From positions 65,365 through 121,702 of the forward strand of contig JAGCRW010000039.1 of the NCBI GenBank assembly GCA_017964485.1: DNA of 56,338 bases, in the 5' to 3' direction. Every line of letters starts with the position of its first letter. Position 1 is the stretch's first letter. The position numbers and the translations under genes are program-made. Source of the DNA: Muribaculaceae bacterium. Its GTDB lineage: Bacteria > Bacteroidota > Bacteroidia > Bacteroidales > Muribaculaceae. Below, piece after piece: positions 43,384 through 52,088 of the stretch. The notes under the pieces are model-generated. The model saw only the letters and a program-made list of their open reading frames with translations. It did no database searches and had not been told where the DNA came from.

Positions 43384-43411
43384 CTATCACGTTCACAATC
43401 CTCGTTCCACG
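43384..43411. repeat. Dispersed repeat, copy 5
   Basis: CTATCACGTTCACAATCCTC then GTTCCACGA, closely matching the end of copies 1 and 2, and again just before a stop codon (43414). Confidence 0.6.
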
Positions 43412-43413
43412 AA

Positions 43414-44394
43414 TTACAGCACAAACCACAAGCTAGTGTCATAGCGTGGCAGGGCATAGACCTGAACAGCCTTACAGCGAGAGTCGGGCGAGTTGCTGCC
43501 ATCGCCCACGCTCACTCTCTGTGCCTCGAGCGCCGCAGTCATCGTGCCTAGAGCCTTCTCAGGAGTGTTGTTGTCATTGCTCAAATGGCACAAAAACACC
43601 CATTTCAACCCTTCGTGGTAATTGGCAGCCACATATTGTGCCGCCACGATGTTGTCGAGGTGGCCCATGTTGCCTCGCACACGCGCTTTGAGATACTCGG
43701 GATATCGCCCATTGTCAAGCATCTGGCGATCGTAGTTGCTCTCAATCATCAGGAAATTGGCTTGACTCATATAATGCGCAGCGCGCTCGGTAATGATGCC
43801 CATATCAGTGGCAACGACAAACGTGTTGCCGCCTACATCAATGCTGAAACCCATGTTGTCGATGGCGTCGTGCGACGTCTCAAAGGCAGTGAACTTCATG
43901 CCCGCAAGAAAGAACGGTATCTCCTTGAAGATGCTCACCTGATAGTCCTTGATGCGACTCGACACGTTGTGATGCCGCAGCAGTCCTCCCATCAAGCGTG
44001 GAGTGCAATAAATGCGCAGATGCTTGTGCTCACGCACCAGTTTGTAAGCATAGCGAATGTGGTCGGCATGGTCGTGAGTGAGCAATATGCCTTTCACCTT
44101 GCTAATGCTGATGCCATTGGCGGCGAGGTCGCGATACACATGCTGTGGGTCTACGCCTGCGTCAATCAGCACTCCTCCGTTCTCAGTACCCAGAAACGCG
44201 CAGTTTCCACTGCTACCGCTTCCGAAACTCACAAACTGCAACCCACTCCATTGGTCGCCATTGTCATGCGGCACAGTGTGTTGCTCAGCTTGCAAGTCAT
44301 CATTGTCAAAATCATTGTCATCGATGGCATATTTTTCTATCCATCGGCTGTCGCCAAGCCTCCGCTGGCGATACTTATTGTTATTTTTACTCAT
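43414..44394 (-). CDS. MBL-fold metallo-hydrolase, YycJ/WalJ-like
   Basis: 326 residues. Metallo-beta-lactamase fold with FVSFGSGSSGNCAFLGT near 54-70 and the zinc motif THDHADH (His107, Asp108, His109, Asp111, His112). Downstream ETSHDA and CHLSNDNNT are further expected ligand sites. The SGSSGN start is typical of YycJ/WalJ-type hydrolases, nuclease-like MBL enzymes. An acidic, low-complexity N-terminal extension of about 45 residues precedes the fold and is unusual. 36 bases separate it from the methylase upstream, so they form a two-gene unit. Confidence 0.88.
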   Translation of the reverse strand: MSKNNNKYRQRRLGDSRWIEKYAIDDNDFDNDDLQAEQHTVPHDNGDQWSGLQFVSFGSGSSGNCAFLGTENGGVLIDAGVDPQHVYRDLAANGISISKVKGILLTHDHADHIRYAYKLVREHKHLRIYCTPRLMGGLLRHHNVSSRIKDYQVSIFKEIPFFLAGMKFTAFETSHDAIDNMGFSIDVGGNTFVVATDMGIITERAAHYMSQANFLMIESNYDRQMLDNGRYPEYLKARVRGNMGHLDNIVAAQYVAANYHEGLKWVFLCHLSNDNNTPEKALGTMTAALEAQRVSVGDGSNSPDSRCKAVQVYALPRYDTSLWFVL

Positions 44395-44430
44395 TTTTCA
44401 ATTATCAGCCGCCCCTATGACCTTTTTGCT

Positions 44431-45138
44431 TTATTTATAAAGCAAAAATATTGTCGGCACCTTGCTTAGGTCGGGCAACTGGTTGAGCCACTGCTTCACC
44501 CCTCGCGTGATGATGCGCTCACCATCTCCAGTAATGTCGGTGGCGATGCACAGTTTGATGTGCGGAGGCATTACCTTGCAAATCTCGGCAACGAGGGCAT
44601 TGTTGCGGTAGGGCGTCTCAATGAAAATCTGCGTCTGATCCTCACGCACAATACGCTGCTCCATATCCTTGAGCTTGCGGGTTCTTTGACCAGCATCGAT
44701 TGGCAGGTAACCCAGGAAGGCGAAACTCTGACCATTGAAACCTGAGCCCATTAGCCCCATCAAGATGCTCGATGGCCCCACAAGCGGCTTAACCTTTAAT
44801 CCTCTACTTTGTGCTATTGCTACCACATCAGCGCCTGGGTCGGCAATTGCCGGGCATCCAGCCTCGCTTATAACTCCCATCGCCTCACCACCAATGAGCG
44901 GTGTGAGCATAGCGGGAATATCTTCAATACGAGTATGGCGGTTGAGCTCATAGAAGGTAAGCGTGTCAATGTCGATGCTGCGGTCGCACTTCTTGAGGAA
45001 ACGCCGTGCCGAGCGCACGTTCTCTACTATAAAATGCTTTATCTCTTTAACAATCTGAATATTGTTCTGAGGCAACACAGTATCAAGCTCAACATCGCTG
45101 AGCTGCACAGGAATCAGATATAGAGCCGCCTCGGTCAT
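44431..45138 (-). CDS. RsmI-like SAM-dependent methyltransferase (tetrapyrrole methylase fold)
   Basis: 235 residues. Tetrapyrrole-methylase fold as in RsmI (16S rRNA 2'-O-methylation of C1402): GVISEAGCPAIADPGADVV near 87-105, VGPSSILMGLMGSGF, and FLGYLPID. The N-terminal part lacks the usual short LYLVATPIGN start of RsmI (it reads LYLIPVQLSDVELDTVLP), and the length is shorter than typical RsmI. This fits the second, Bacteroidetes-type paralogue, so I do not assign rsmI. Likely an rRNA or other small-substrate methylase in the cytoplasm. Confidence 0.87.
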   Translation of the reverse strand: MTEAALYLIPVQLSDVELDTVLPQNNIQIVKEIKHFIVENVRSARRFLKKCDRSIDIDTLTFYELNRHTRIEDIPAMLTPLIGGEAMGVISEAGCPAIADPGADVVAIAQSRGLKVKPLVGPSSILMGLMGSGFNGQSFAFLGYLPIDAGQRTRKLKDMEQRIVREDQTQIFIETPYRNNALVAEICKVMPPHIKLCIATDITGDGERIITRGVKQWLNQLPDLSKVPTIFLLYK

Positions 45139-45167
45139 GACAAAAGGGTTGCTATAGCAGTAATTTG

Positions 45168-45175
45168 CAAAATTA
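45168..45175 (-). promoter_or_regulatory. -7 promoter box for the methylase/MBL unit
   Basis: Minus-strand TAATTTTG fits TAnnTTTG, 30 bases upstream of the start at 45138. -33 not clear. Confidence 0.45.
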
Positions 45176-45231
45176 ATGCTTTTAGTTGGAAAAAGCTAAA
45201 ATACCCCAAAAAAAATGCAAAAACACCTTGC

Positions 45232-45270
45232 AAAAAAATATCAGGCGCCTCACTCGAGGCACCTGATATT
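45232..45270 (-). terminator. Terminator after the M6 protease
   Basis: AATATCAGG.GCCTC pairs with GAGGC.CCTGATATT (one mismatch), loop ACTC, with a run of seven T on the minus strand. It lies 20 bases past the stop at 45290. Confidence 0.9.
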
Positions 45271-45289
45271 CTTTTATTGTCTTGTCATA

Positions 45290-47524
45290 TTAATTACCTA
45301 GCAAGATGTTGTAAACCATAGTAACATCGCCAGCTGTCACCACTCCGTCGCCATCTTGGTCACCGTTTACAAGAGAATCAGTGTCGCCATTGAGCAGGAA
45401 GTTGTAGAGAGCTGTCACATCGCCAGCGGTTACCACTCCATCACCATCTACGTCGCCAGGAATAACGACAACTGGGCTAAGTTCGCCGTTGTGGTAGATG
45501 GTAAAGTCATCAAGATAACCTGCCATGCTAGTGGATCCTCCTGTGCAGGCTACACGGTAACGTGCAGGCACTTGCACAGTAATGGGGAAGCAGATCGTAT
45601 TCTTCATATTCGGTCCGGCAACAACTGTGGTATTACCCGTTGCGTTTTTCTGTACAGTCCACGTATTACCTTGGTCGGTTGACATGTAAAGCTGCAGGTT
45701 GGTGTTGATATTAGTAGTGTTATAGAAATCAAACGAAATCATATAGGTATCATAAGCCACATCGCTAGTCATGGTTGCAGTGCTTGGCTTTTTCATGGCA
45801 ACAGAAATATTGCCGTTGCCCGCGGTTGCATCAGAAACCGCGGCAGGCCATGCTTTGGCGAGAGTCCAAGTGGAGAGAGTACCTTCGTCGCTTAGAGACG
45901 AGTTATTTGACGTTTTGGGTGTCATAGGCTCAAAGTCCTCGACTGCAGTAACAAAGGTACCGTCTAACTTAACATTGAACTTCACCACATCACCTTCCTC
46001 GTGAATGTTGTAAAGGACATATTGGTTGGGCTTGTTGTTCCAGGCCATCAAGTTGGGCGTCGTCTCATTAGTAATCATTGATACGCCACGAGATCCCGGG
46101 AATGGATCAGTGGGTGACTGTTGAGCTGTAGAACCACCAGCACGCAGCAACTCGTAGTAGAGACGGCTGGCGTTAGCGTTGGGGCCATTATTGTTCCACA
46201 CACTTGCGTTAGTAGAGTCCATGCGGGCTATAGTCATGCCATGACCTGGTGCGTAGGCATCCCACTTGGTAGATGTCTGACGGTTGTCGATAAGGAAGAT
46301 TTCTTTGTTGGTAGGAGTCTTGAGAATGTATCCCTCACCAGTAGTGCTTGTGGGATTGAGAGTGTATTCACCCTCAGCTTTGATAATCTGATAGTTGGCA
46401 AAGCCTGTTGAATAACGGTCATAGAGGCTGTAAGCCACTGGGGTGCGAGCGTTGTTCTGGTAGTTGCCGCCAGCCATGAGATCCCACTCACCGGGGTGCT
46501 GTGACTCGCCTCCAGTAGAAGCGTCGTTGTCCTCATCTGTATCGTAGAGGTCGGGCAATCCCAACACATGGCTGAACTCGTGGCAAATGGTACCTATGCC
46601 GTCAAAGATGCCACTGCTTTTGCCATAGATGTACTCGGCCGAACATGCATAGTCGCGTATGTACTTACCATCATATTTCGTGTAGGTATAGAACGCTGAG
46701 CGGTGCGGCCAAATGTGATTTGGGCTACTGGGGTCGCTGCTCGATGGGGTATCGGCATAGATAAAGTAAATAAGGTCAACAATGCCGTTGTTGTCAAGGT
46801 CATACTGACTGAAATCCACGTCAGGGTTAGCTTTCTGGACTGCGTTTAGAAAGATGTTATAAGCATATTGATCACCTTGATTAACATTGTAATTCACCTC
46901 ATAAGGACCCACCACGTCAAACTGTGGTGTGAAGATGCCATTGCTGTTGTCGTGGAAGTAGTCACGCACGCTACCAGTACAGCTGCCGTAAGGGTTTGCT
47001 GTGCCGTCCTCGTTGGTGTATCCAGTATAATTTTCCTGATTTATCATGTTGGTGTAGAAGTCAATCACATCACTACGTGTGAAATGAGAATCCTTAAACT
47101 CAACAAGAATTACCAAACCATGGAAATTGTTGTAGTTGATGCTGTTGAGATGGGGCAGCGCGTCGCGCTGAGCGCGGGCACGGATGCCAGCAGCAATTTG
47201 ACGCTCAGAGCGCAGATTCTTGCCAGTTGCCTGCAGCCAAGCATTGTCGCTTGCCGAACGTTTGTCGGCATCGCGGGCAATAAGTTTGCTGGCAACCACT
47301 TCGTCATTGATAAGAGTGCCATAGGCATAATAGCCTTGGGCGTTCTTAACGATGGTGTAGCCATCAGCAGTAGTCATGTAGTGCATGAACTCATCGCCCT
47401 TAATTCTCACTGTCAGTTCCTCGCCATTAGGCTGAGTAACCTTCTGTGGTGTGGGGATGGCTGGCACAGCACTTGCCACCAGGCAAGCCAGCGCCATAAA
47501 AACGGTAAAGAATAATTTTTTCAT
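45290..47524 (-). CDS. Secreted M6-family metalloprotease with C-terminal dockerin
   Basis: 744 residues, signal peptide 1-19. Residues about 20-120 are a pro-region (HYMTTADGYTIVKNAQGYYA, typical of M6 pro-domains). The catalytic zinc motif is HEFSHVLGLPDLYD, with His315, Glu316 and His319. Family M6 members (immune inhibitor A type) cleave host or matrix proteins. Residues about 540-680 are a beta-sandwich (jelly-roll/MAM-like). The last 60 residues are a dockerin whose loops read DVDGDGVVTAGDV and DQDGDGVVTAGDV, the most Asp-rich pair here and the only one with Gly before the last Ca-binding Asp. Single gene with a strong terminator. Confidence 0.92.
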   Translation of the reverse strand: MKKLFFTVFMALACLVASAVPAIPTPQKVTQPNGEELTVRIKGDEFMHYMTTADGYTIVKNAQGYYAYGTLINDEVVASKLIARDADKRSASDNAWLQATGKNLRSERQIAAGIRARAQRDALPHLNSINYNNFHGLVILVEFKDSHFTRSDVIDFYTNMINQENYTGYTNEDGTANPYGSCTGSVRDYFHDNSNGIFTPQFDVVGPYEVNYNVNQGDQYAYNIFLNAVQKANPDVDFSQYDLDNNGIVDLIYFIYADTPSSSDPSSPNHIWPHRSAFYTYTKYDGKYIRDYACSAEYIYGKSSGIFDGIGTICHEFSHVLGLPDLYDTDEDNDASTGGESQHPGEWDLMAGGNYQNNARTPVAYSLYDRYSTGFANYQIIKAEGEYTLNPTSTTGEGYILKTPTNKEIFLIDNRQTSTKWDAYAPGHGMTIARMDSTNASVWNNNGPNANASRLYYELLRAGGSTAQQSPTDPFPGSRGVSMITNETTPNLMAWNNKPNQYVLYNIHEEGDVVKFNVKLDGTFVTAVEDFEPMTPKTSNNSSLSDEGTLSTWTLAKAWPAAVSDATAGNGNISVAMKKPSTATMTSDVAYDTYMISFDFYNTTNINTNLQLYMSTDQGNTWTVQKNATGNTTVVAGPNMKNTICFPITVQVPARYRVACTGGSTSMAGYLDDFTIYHNGELSPVVVIPGDVDGDGVVTAGDVTALYNFLLNGDTDSLVNGDQDGDGVVTAGDVTMVYNILLGN

Positions 47525-47652
47525 TGTAAAGGTATTTTTGTTTAAAATTTTACACTGGTAAAAGCAAAGTGCAAATTTCGTAATTTTTTTTCAAAGTAAC
47601 AACAAGTGAGGTCACTTTTCATCTAAATATGCAATTTTCCTCATTATTATAG

Positions 47653-47682
47653 TTGTTGATAAGAAAAATATATTTAACTTTG
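47653..47682 (+). promoter_or_regulatory. Bacteroidetes promoter for the tyrosine autokinase
   Basis: TTG at 47653-47655 and TAACTTTG at 47675-47682, spaced by 19 bases; the start codon follows 43 bases later. Confidence 0.8.
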
Positions 47683-47725
47683 CACGTTTAAATAGAATTA
47701 CAAACGAAACAATATAATCTGGGAT

Positions 47726-50197
47726 ATGCAAGAGACTAATCAAGAATCAACGTCAAGCATTAGCGAAAAGAAAAAAAAGAGTTCCACCACATCAATACCC
47801 ATCAAGGCATACTTCAATGCGTGCGCTCACAATTGGTATTGGTTTGTGATTTCGGCCATAATATGCACCTGTTTGGCATTACTCAAGAGCAAGTCGGAAC
47901 CTAAGCTTTACAGTTCCAGTGCTACTATCATGCTCACCACTGAGACCAGCAAGCAGGCAGGTAGCCAGGCGCAAGTGTTTGGTGACTTGGGCATGAAGGT
48001 AGGAACTGCCGACCTCGGCAACGAGACCCATTTGCTGAAATCTTCCAAACTCATGGAGAACGTTGTAACCCATCTAGGGCTCAATATCCAATACTATGGA
48101 AAGGTGTATCTGCGCGAGATTAACACCTACAAGCACTCGCCTGTGCAAATTACCCCGATGCGAGACGCTGAGACGAATTACTCAATATCTATAGTCCCCA
48201 AGAGCGAGACGAAGTTTGAGTTTGCCATCAACGGCAGCAAAAACTGGAAAGAGGCGGAATTTGGAAACACTGTTGCCACGCCTTACGGGCCTGTTGCCGT
48301 CACCAAGACCAGATTATTTAACACTGATTATGTGGGCTACACAGTGGTTGCGAAGGTTTATACCATCAACAGCGCTGCAAAGAAATATATCGGCTCCTTG
48401 AAAGTTGATATGACCGATAGATATAGTGACGTGCTGAAACTATCACTCACCACCGACAACCACGAGCTTAGCATTGATATCCTCAATGCCCTTATCGTTG
48501 CATATAACCAAGAAGGTATTGAAGACAAGAACCGCGTGGCACGCAACACCGAGGACTTTATTGCCGAGCGTATTGCCGCAATCTCACAAGACCTTAGTGG
48601 AGTGGACAGCCGTATCGCACAACTAAAATCGGCAAGCGCCAACGCATCAATGTATGCCGACGCCTCATCGGGCATGAGGTATCAGGAGAACGCCTCCGAT
48701 GCTAATCTGCAGCTTAGCCTAGCAACAAATATGCGAGATTATGTGAACAGCGCCCAGGATGACGCCTTGATACCAAGCAACACCGGCATCGCCAACGCTG
48801 GTATCGAAGGACAAATCAAGGCCTATAACGACAATATGCTCAAATACCAAAAGATTGCTGCCACAGCTACAGGCGAGAACCCTGTGATTGCACAATTGCA
48901 AAACGAATTGAGCACTCAAAAGGCAGGCATTCAAAAAGCAATCAACAACTACATAGGCCAACTAAGCGCCAAGGCTTCTCTAGCCCAATCTCGAGCCTCA
49001 ACGGCTCAAGCAGGACGTCTAGTGTTGCCCGAGCACGAGAAATCAATCATCGAGGTCTCTCGCCAGCAGAATGTAAAGGAGCAACTCTTCCTATACCTGC
49101 TTAACAAGCGCGAGGAAAACGCACTGCAGATGGCCATTACCGAGCCAAATGCCAAGGTAATCGAAAGTGCCTCTGGCAGCAGCGCGCCAATCTCCCCCAA
49201 CACCAGTAAATTCCTTGCTATTGGTCTGTTGATTGGCCTGTTGATTCCAGCCGCAATCCTCTACCTGATATATTGGATTCTCTCGCTTGACACCAAGATA
49301 CATACTCGTCACGATGTGGAGGAGAATTGCAAGATTCCGATAGTTGGTGAGATCCCTAGAAAGCACAGCAACCAGAAGAATGAAGAGATTGTCATTTCAG
49401 AGAATTCAATAGATAGAGTCTCGGAGGCGCTAAGAATTGTAAGAGCAAATCTCGACTTTATAACCGAGTCAAAAGATGGTGTGGGAACGGTGATGCAATT
49501 CACCTCTACACGTCCTGGAGAAGGAAAGAGCTTCATCGCCCTGAATCTCGCTCTTACTTATGCTTATGTCAACAAGAAGGTTGCCGTTGTCGATCTTGAC
49601 TTGCGCAAAGGACGATTTTCGGAATATGCCAATGCTGAGAGCAATTTTGGCGTGAGCTCATTCCTCTCAGGCAAGACATCCAATATTGATGACATCATCG
49701 TCAAGGGAAGCATTCACGAGAATCTCGACATCATACCTATTGGAGCCATTCCTCCCAATCCCACCAGCCTGCTGATGAATAAGCACCTTGAAGAGCTCAT
49801 TACCGATTTGCGCTCTAAGTATGACTACATCATCCTCGATACGGTGCCATTTGGACTGATTGCCGACGCGACACTTATCAACCGCTTTGTCGATTTCACT
49901 GTTTATGTGATACGCGACGGCTTTATCGACAAGAAGTTCTTGTTCGACCTTGAGAAGGCTAGCGATGAGAAGAAACTCAAGAATCTCACTATCCTTATCA
50001 ACGACATCAAGATTGACAAGAAGAACTATGGTTATGGTTACGGTTATGGCTATGGTTACGGCTACGGAAACTATGGTTATAGCTATGGCTACGGTTATGG
50101 CTATGGTCACGAAGACGAGAATAAAAAGAAGAAACTCAGCTTCAAGAATTTGAATTTGAACAAGACTTTGAACATAAAGAAAAAGAAGAAATCTTGA
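47726..50197 (+). CDS. Polysaccharide-export tyrosine autokinase (Wzc-like) with Tyr-Gly tail
   Basis: 823 residues; inner-membrane regulator of capsule/exopolysaccharide chain length and export. Membrane helices near 36-54 and 495-518 flank a periplasmic Wzz-type and coiled-coil region. The cytoplasmic BY-kinase domain has Walker A STRPGEGKS near 592-600, Walker A' VAVVDLDLRKG and Walker B YIILDTVPFGLIAD. The C-terminal tyrosine cluster (768-793) is a nearly perfect Tyr-Gly alternation with 13 Tyr, followed by a Lys-rich tail. Such clusters are autophosphorylated to control polymer export. No Wza, Wzx, Wzy or glycosyltransferase genes lie beside it, only an acyltransferase downstream. Confidence 0.93.
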   Translation: MQETNQESTSSISEKKKKSSTTSIPIKAYFNACAHNWYWFVISAIICTCLALLKSKSEPKLYSSSATIMLTTETSKQAGSQAQVFGDLGMKVGTADLGNETHLLKSSKLMENVVTHLGLNIQYYGKVYLREINTYKHSPVQITPMRDAETNYSISIVPKSETKFEFAINGSKNWKEAEFGNTVATPYGPVAVTKTRLFNTDYVGYTVVAKVYTINSAAKKYIGSLKVDMTDRYSDVLKLSLTTDNHELSIDILNALIVAYNQEGIEDKNRVARNTEDFIAERIAAISQDLSGVDSRIAQLKSASANASMYADASSGMRYQENASDANLQLSLATNMRDYVNSAQDDALIPSNTGIANAGIEGQIKAYNDNMLKYQKIAATATGENPVIAQLQNELSTQKAGIQKAINNYIGQLSAKASLAQSRASTAQAGRLVLPEHEKSIIEVSRQQNVKEQLFLYLLNKREENALQMAITEPNAKVIESASGSSAPISPNTSKFLAIGLLIGLLIPAAILYLIYWILSLDTKIHTRHDVEENCKIPIVGEIPRKHSNQKNEEIVISENSIDRVSEALRIVRANLDFITESKDGVGTVMQFTSTRPGEGKSFIALNLALTYAYVNKKVAVVDLDLRKGRFSEYANAESNFGVSSFLSGKTSNIDDIIVKGSIHENLDIIPIGAIPPNPTSLLMNKHLEELITDLRSKYDYIILDTVPFGLIADATLINRFVDFTVYVIRDGFIDKKFLFDLEKASDEKKLKNLTILINDIKIDKKNYGYGYGYGYGYGYGNYGYSYGYGYGYGHEDENKKKKLSFKNLNLNKTLNIKKKKKS

Positions 50198-50219
50198 CAA
50201 ATTTTTGAAAACACCTACC

Positions 50220-50270
50220 ACAAACGTCGCGCACACACAGCAACGGCACTTGCTACTGCGCGACGTTTGT
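50220..50270 (+). terminator. Strong hairpin between autokinase and acyltransferase
   Basis: ACAAACGTCGCGC pairs perfectly with GCGCGACGTTTGT (13 bp) around a 25-base loop, 23 bases after the autokinase stop. The right arm ends TTTGTTTG, so it could be an intrinsic terminator; the large loop also allows an attenuator or processing site. Confidence 0.6.
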
Positions 50271-50311
50271 TTGCCTCAATCACAAAATCACAATCACTCT
50301 GATTCCAAAAT

Positions 50312-51487
50312 ATGACCATCCTGAAAGGAAACGACCTATTGAGCAAAACGCAGTGCAATGCCTTGCGTGGAATTGCCATTATTGGCATCTTCCTGCATAA
50401 CTTCTGTCACTGGCTTAATCCCAAGATTGTCGTTCTTGAGAATGAATACAATTTCAACCTCAATTTCAGCCAGCGAATGTGGGACTATCTCACTGGCGGA
50501 GGCATCGACATGTATTTCCCTGTTCAGTTCTTCTCATTCTTCGGTCATTATGGAGTGCCCATTTTCTTGTTCCTAAGTGGCTTTGGACTAGTAAGGAAAT
50601 ATGAGGGAGCAAGAAGTGAAAAGAGCAGTGCCACCCAGTTCATCATCTATCAGTGGAAAAAGCTCTTCAGGCTTATGCTATTGGGACTGATAGTGGGACT
50701 CTTTGCACATGCGGTATATAACGCGTTCTACAAAGTGGATTGGTTAAAGTACTTGATTGCACAGCTGTTGCTGGTCATCAACGTGCTGCGTAAACCCGAA
50801 CTCAATATCATGCCTGGACCATACTGGTTCTTTGGGTTGATGCTGGAAGTTTATGTGATTTATCGTCTAATTGTCTATCCCACAGGCAACATCAAGAAGC
50901 GAGGATGGAAATGGCTAGGATGGTTCATACCGTTGGCGCTGGTGCTAGTGGCGTGGCTTATGCAGGTGCCGCTCACAAATCGCCCTGTATTCATCCGTTA
51001 TTTGCGTTACAATGCCGTCGTTGCCATGCTGCCGTTTGCCGCTGGAGTGCTAATGGCAAGATATGGATTTCCAAAACTTCCCAAATGGATGTGGGCGACC
51101 GTTGCCATCGCCGGACTGCCTGTGCTGATGCTTGCCAACCTCAACTTCTATGCCTGGCTGTGGGGGCACCTAATTGTGATTGCCGGCAGTGTGAGCTTCG
51201 TCAAACTCTTTGAGGCAAGAGACGCCACCATCCAGAAGCGACTCGATGCCTCAATCAAGCCACTGGTGTGGACGGGAGCTTTGTCGTCTTGCATATTTGT
51301 AACGCATCCGCTTGTACGCCTTCCAATTTTTATGGAAGTGATATGGGGAGGCCAAAGAATAGGACTCTGCCCGCAGTTTTACTTGTGGCTGGTCATTTAC
51401 ATCCTCCTCACCCTGCTGCTCGCCATGGGATACAAATACTACCTGGAGCTCTACCCTGCCCCAAAACTGAAGACGAAGAGTCACTGA
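50312..51487 (+). CDS. Membrane O-acyltransferase (acyltransferase_3 family)
   Basis: 391 residues with about ten hydrophobic helices. The family signature near the N-terminus is NALRGIAIIGIFLHNFCHW, with the conserved Arg and His, followed by YGVPIFLFLSGFGLVRKY. Such enzymes transfer acetyl or similar groups onto cell-surface glycans, lipids or exopolysaccharide. Placed after the Wzc-like kinase, so modification of an exported polymer is a reasonable but unproven role. It converges with the TonB-like gene. Confidence 0.88.
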   Translation: MTILKGNDLLSKTQCNALRGIAIIGIFLHNFCHWLNPKIVVLENEYNFNLNFSQRMWDYLTGGGIDMYFPVQFFSFFGHYGVPIFLFLSGFGLVRKYEGARSEKSSATQFIIYQWKKLFRLMLLGLIVGLFAHAVYNAFYKVDWLKYLIAQLLLVINVLRKPELNIMPGPYWFFGLMLEVYVIYRLIVYPTGNIKKRGWKWLGWFIPLALVLVAWLMQVPLTNRPVFIRYLRYNAVVAMLPFAAGVLMARYGFPKLPKWMWATVAIAGLPVLMLANLNFYAWLWGHLIVIAGSVSFVKLFEARDATIQKRLDASIKPLVWTGALSSCIFVTHPLVRLPIFMEVIWGGQRIGLCPQFYLWLVIYILLTLLLAMGYKYYLELYPAPKLKTKSH

Positions 51488-51491
51488 AACA

Positions 51492-51526
51492 CAAAAAAAC
51501 AGCAGCCACTGCTTGAGTGCTGCCGC
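51492..51526 (-). terminator. Terminator after the TonB-like gene
   Basis: The minus strand reads GCAGCACT ... AGTGGCTGC then TTTTTTTG, an imperfect hairpin with a run of seven T, 29 bases past the stop at 51555. On the plus strand it may also end the acyltransferase transcript. Confidence 0.7.
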
Positions 51527-51554
51527 TTAGGGGATTAATGCGCCATGAAAAAAC

Positions 51555-52007
51555 TTACAATCTGAAGGCAATTGGGATAATACAGCGCACGTTGACCTTG
51601 GAGTTGCTTACCGTGCCTGCTACCCACTTTGGCATCTTGCTGATGACGCGCATCGCCTCACGGTCAAGACTCTCATCGCCCGAACCTTGAATCACTTGAA
51701 TATCAAACAATTTGCCGTCGGTTCCAACTACAAAGCTGCACAACACGCGTCCCTGGATGTGATTATGATAAGCATCGTAGGGATATTCGCGGGTCTCGTT
51801 GATGAAGTTTATCATGCTGCGCTCGCCACCAGGGAACTGTGGACGCACGTCAACGCTCTCGTAATCATATACCAACGTGTAGCCGCTCTTGTTTGGCGAC
51901 AATGGATTACAAGTGGTGACATTACGCATGTGCTGCGCCGAGGCATCAAAGAGCAATGCACTCAACCCAATAATCAGCAATGATAATGATAAACGCGAGA
52001 GCTTCAT
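51555..52007 (-). CDS. Secreted TonB C-terminal domain protein
   Basis: 150 residues from the MKLSRLSLSL start (52007); nine codons upstream are discarded. Signal peptide 1-25 ending ASAQ. A TonB C-terminal domain spans about 75-150 (GRVLCSFVVGTDGKLFDIQV), preceded by VDVRPQFPGGERSM, the phrase typical of Bacteroidetes energy transducer TonB proteins. There is no Pro-rich spacer and the N-terminus looks cleavable rather than an inner-membrane anchor. It is therefore probably not a full TonB, but a periplasmic stand-alone TonB domain. It has its own -33/-7 promoter. Confidence 0.85.
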   Translation of the reverse strand: MKLSRLSLSLLIIGLSALLFDASAQHMRNVTTCNPLSPNKSGYTLVYDYESVDVRPQFPGGERSMINFINETREYPYDAYHNHIQGRVLCSFVVGTDGKLFDIQVIQGSGDESLDREAMRVISKMPKWVAGTVSNSKVNVRCIIPIAFRL

Positions 52008-52088
52008 AACAGCATTTTCAGTTAGTTCAAGCAAGTGTCAATTAGTGTTCTGAACCGCCATTTCAGGTGGTTTTCTACTTTTTCCTTG

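Noticed and set aside
51555-52007. Full-length TonB energy transducer
   Set aside because: It lacks a Pro-rich spacer and a durable inner-membrane anchor; only the C-terminal TonB-type domain after a signal peptide is present.
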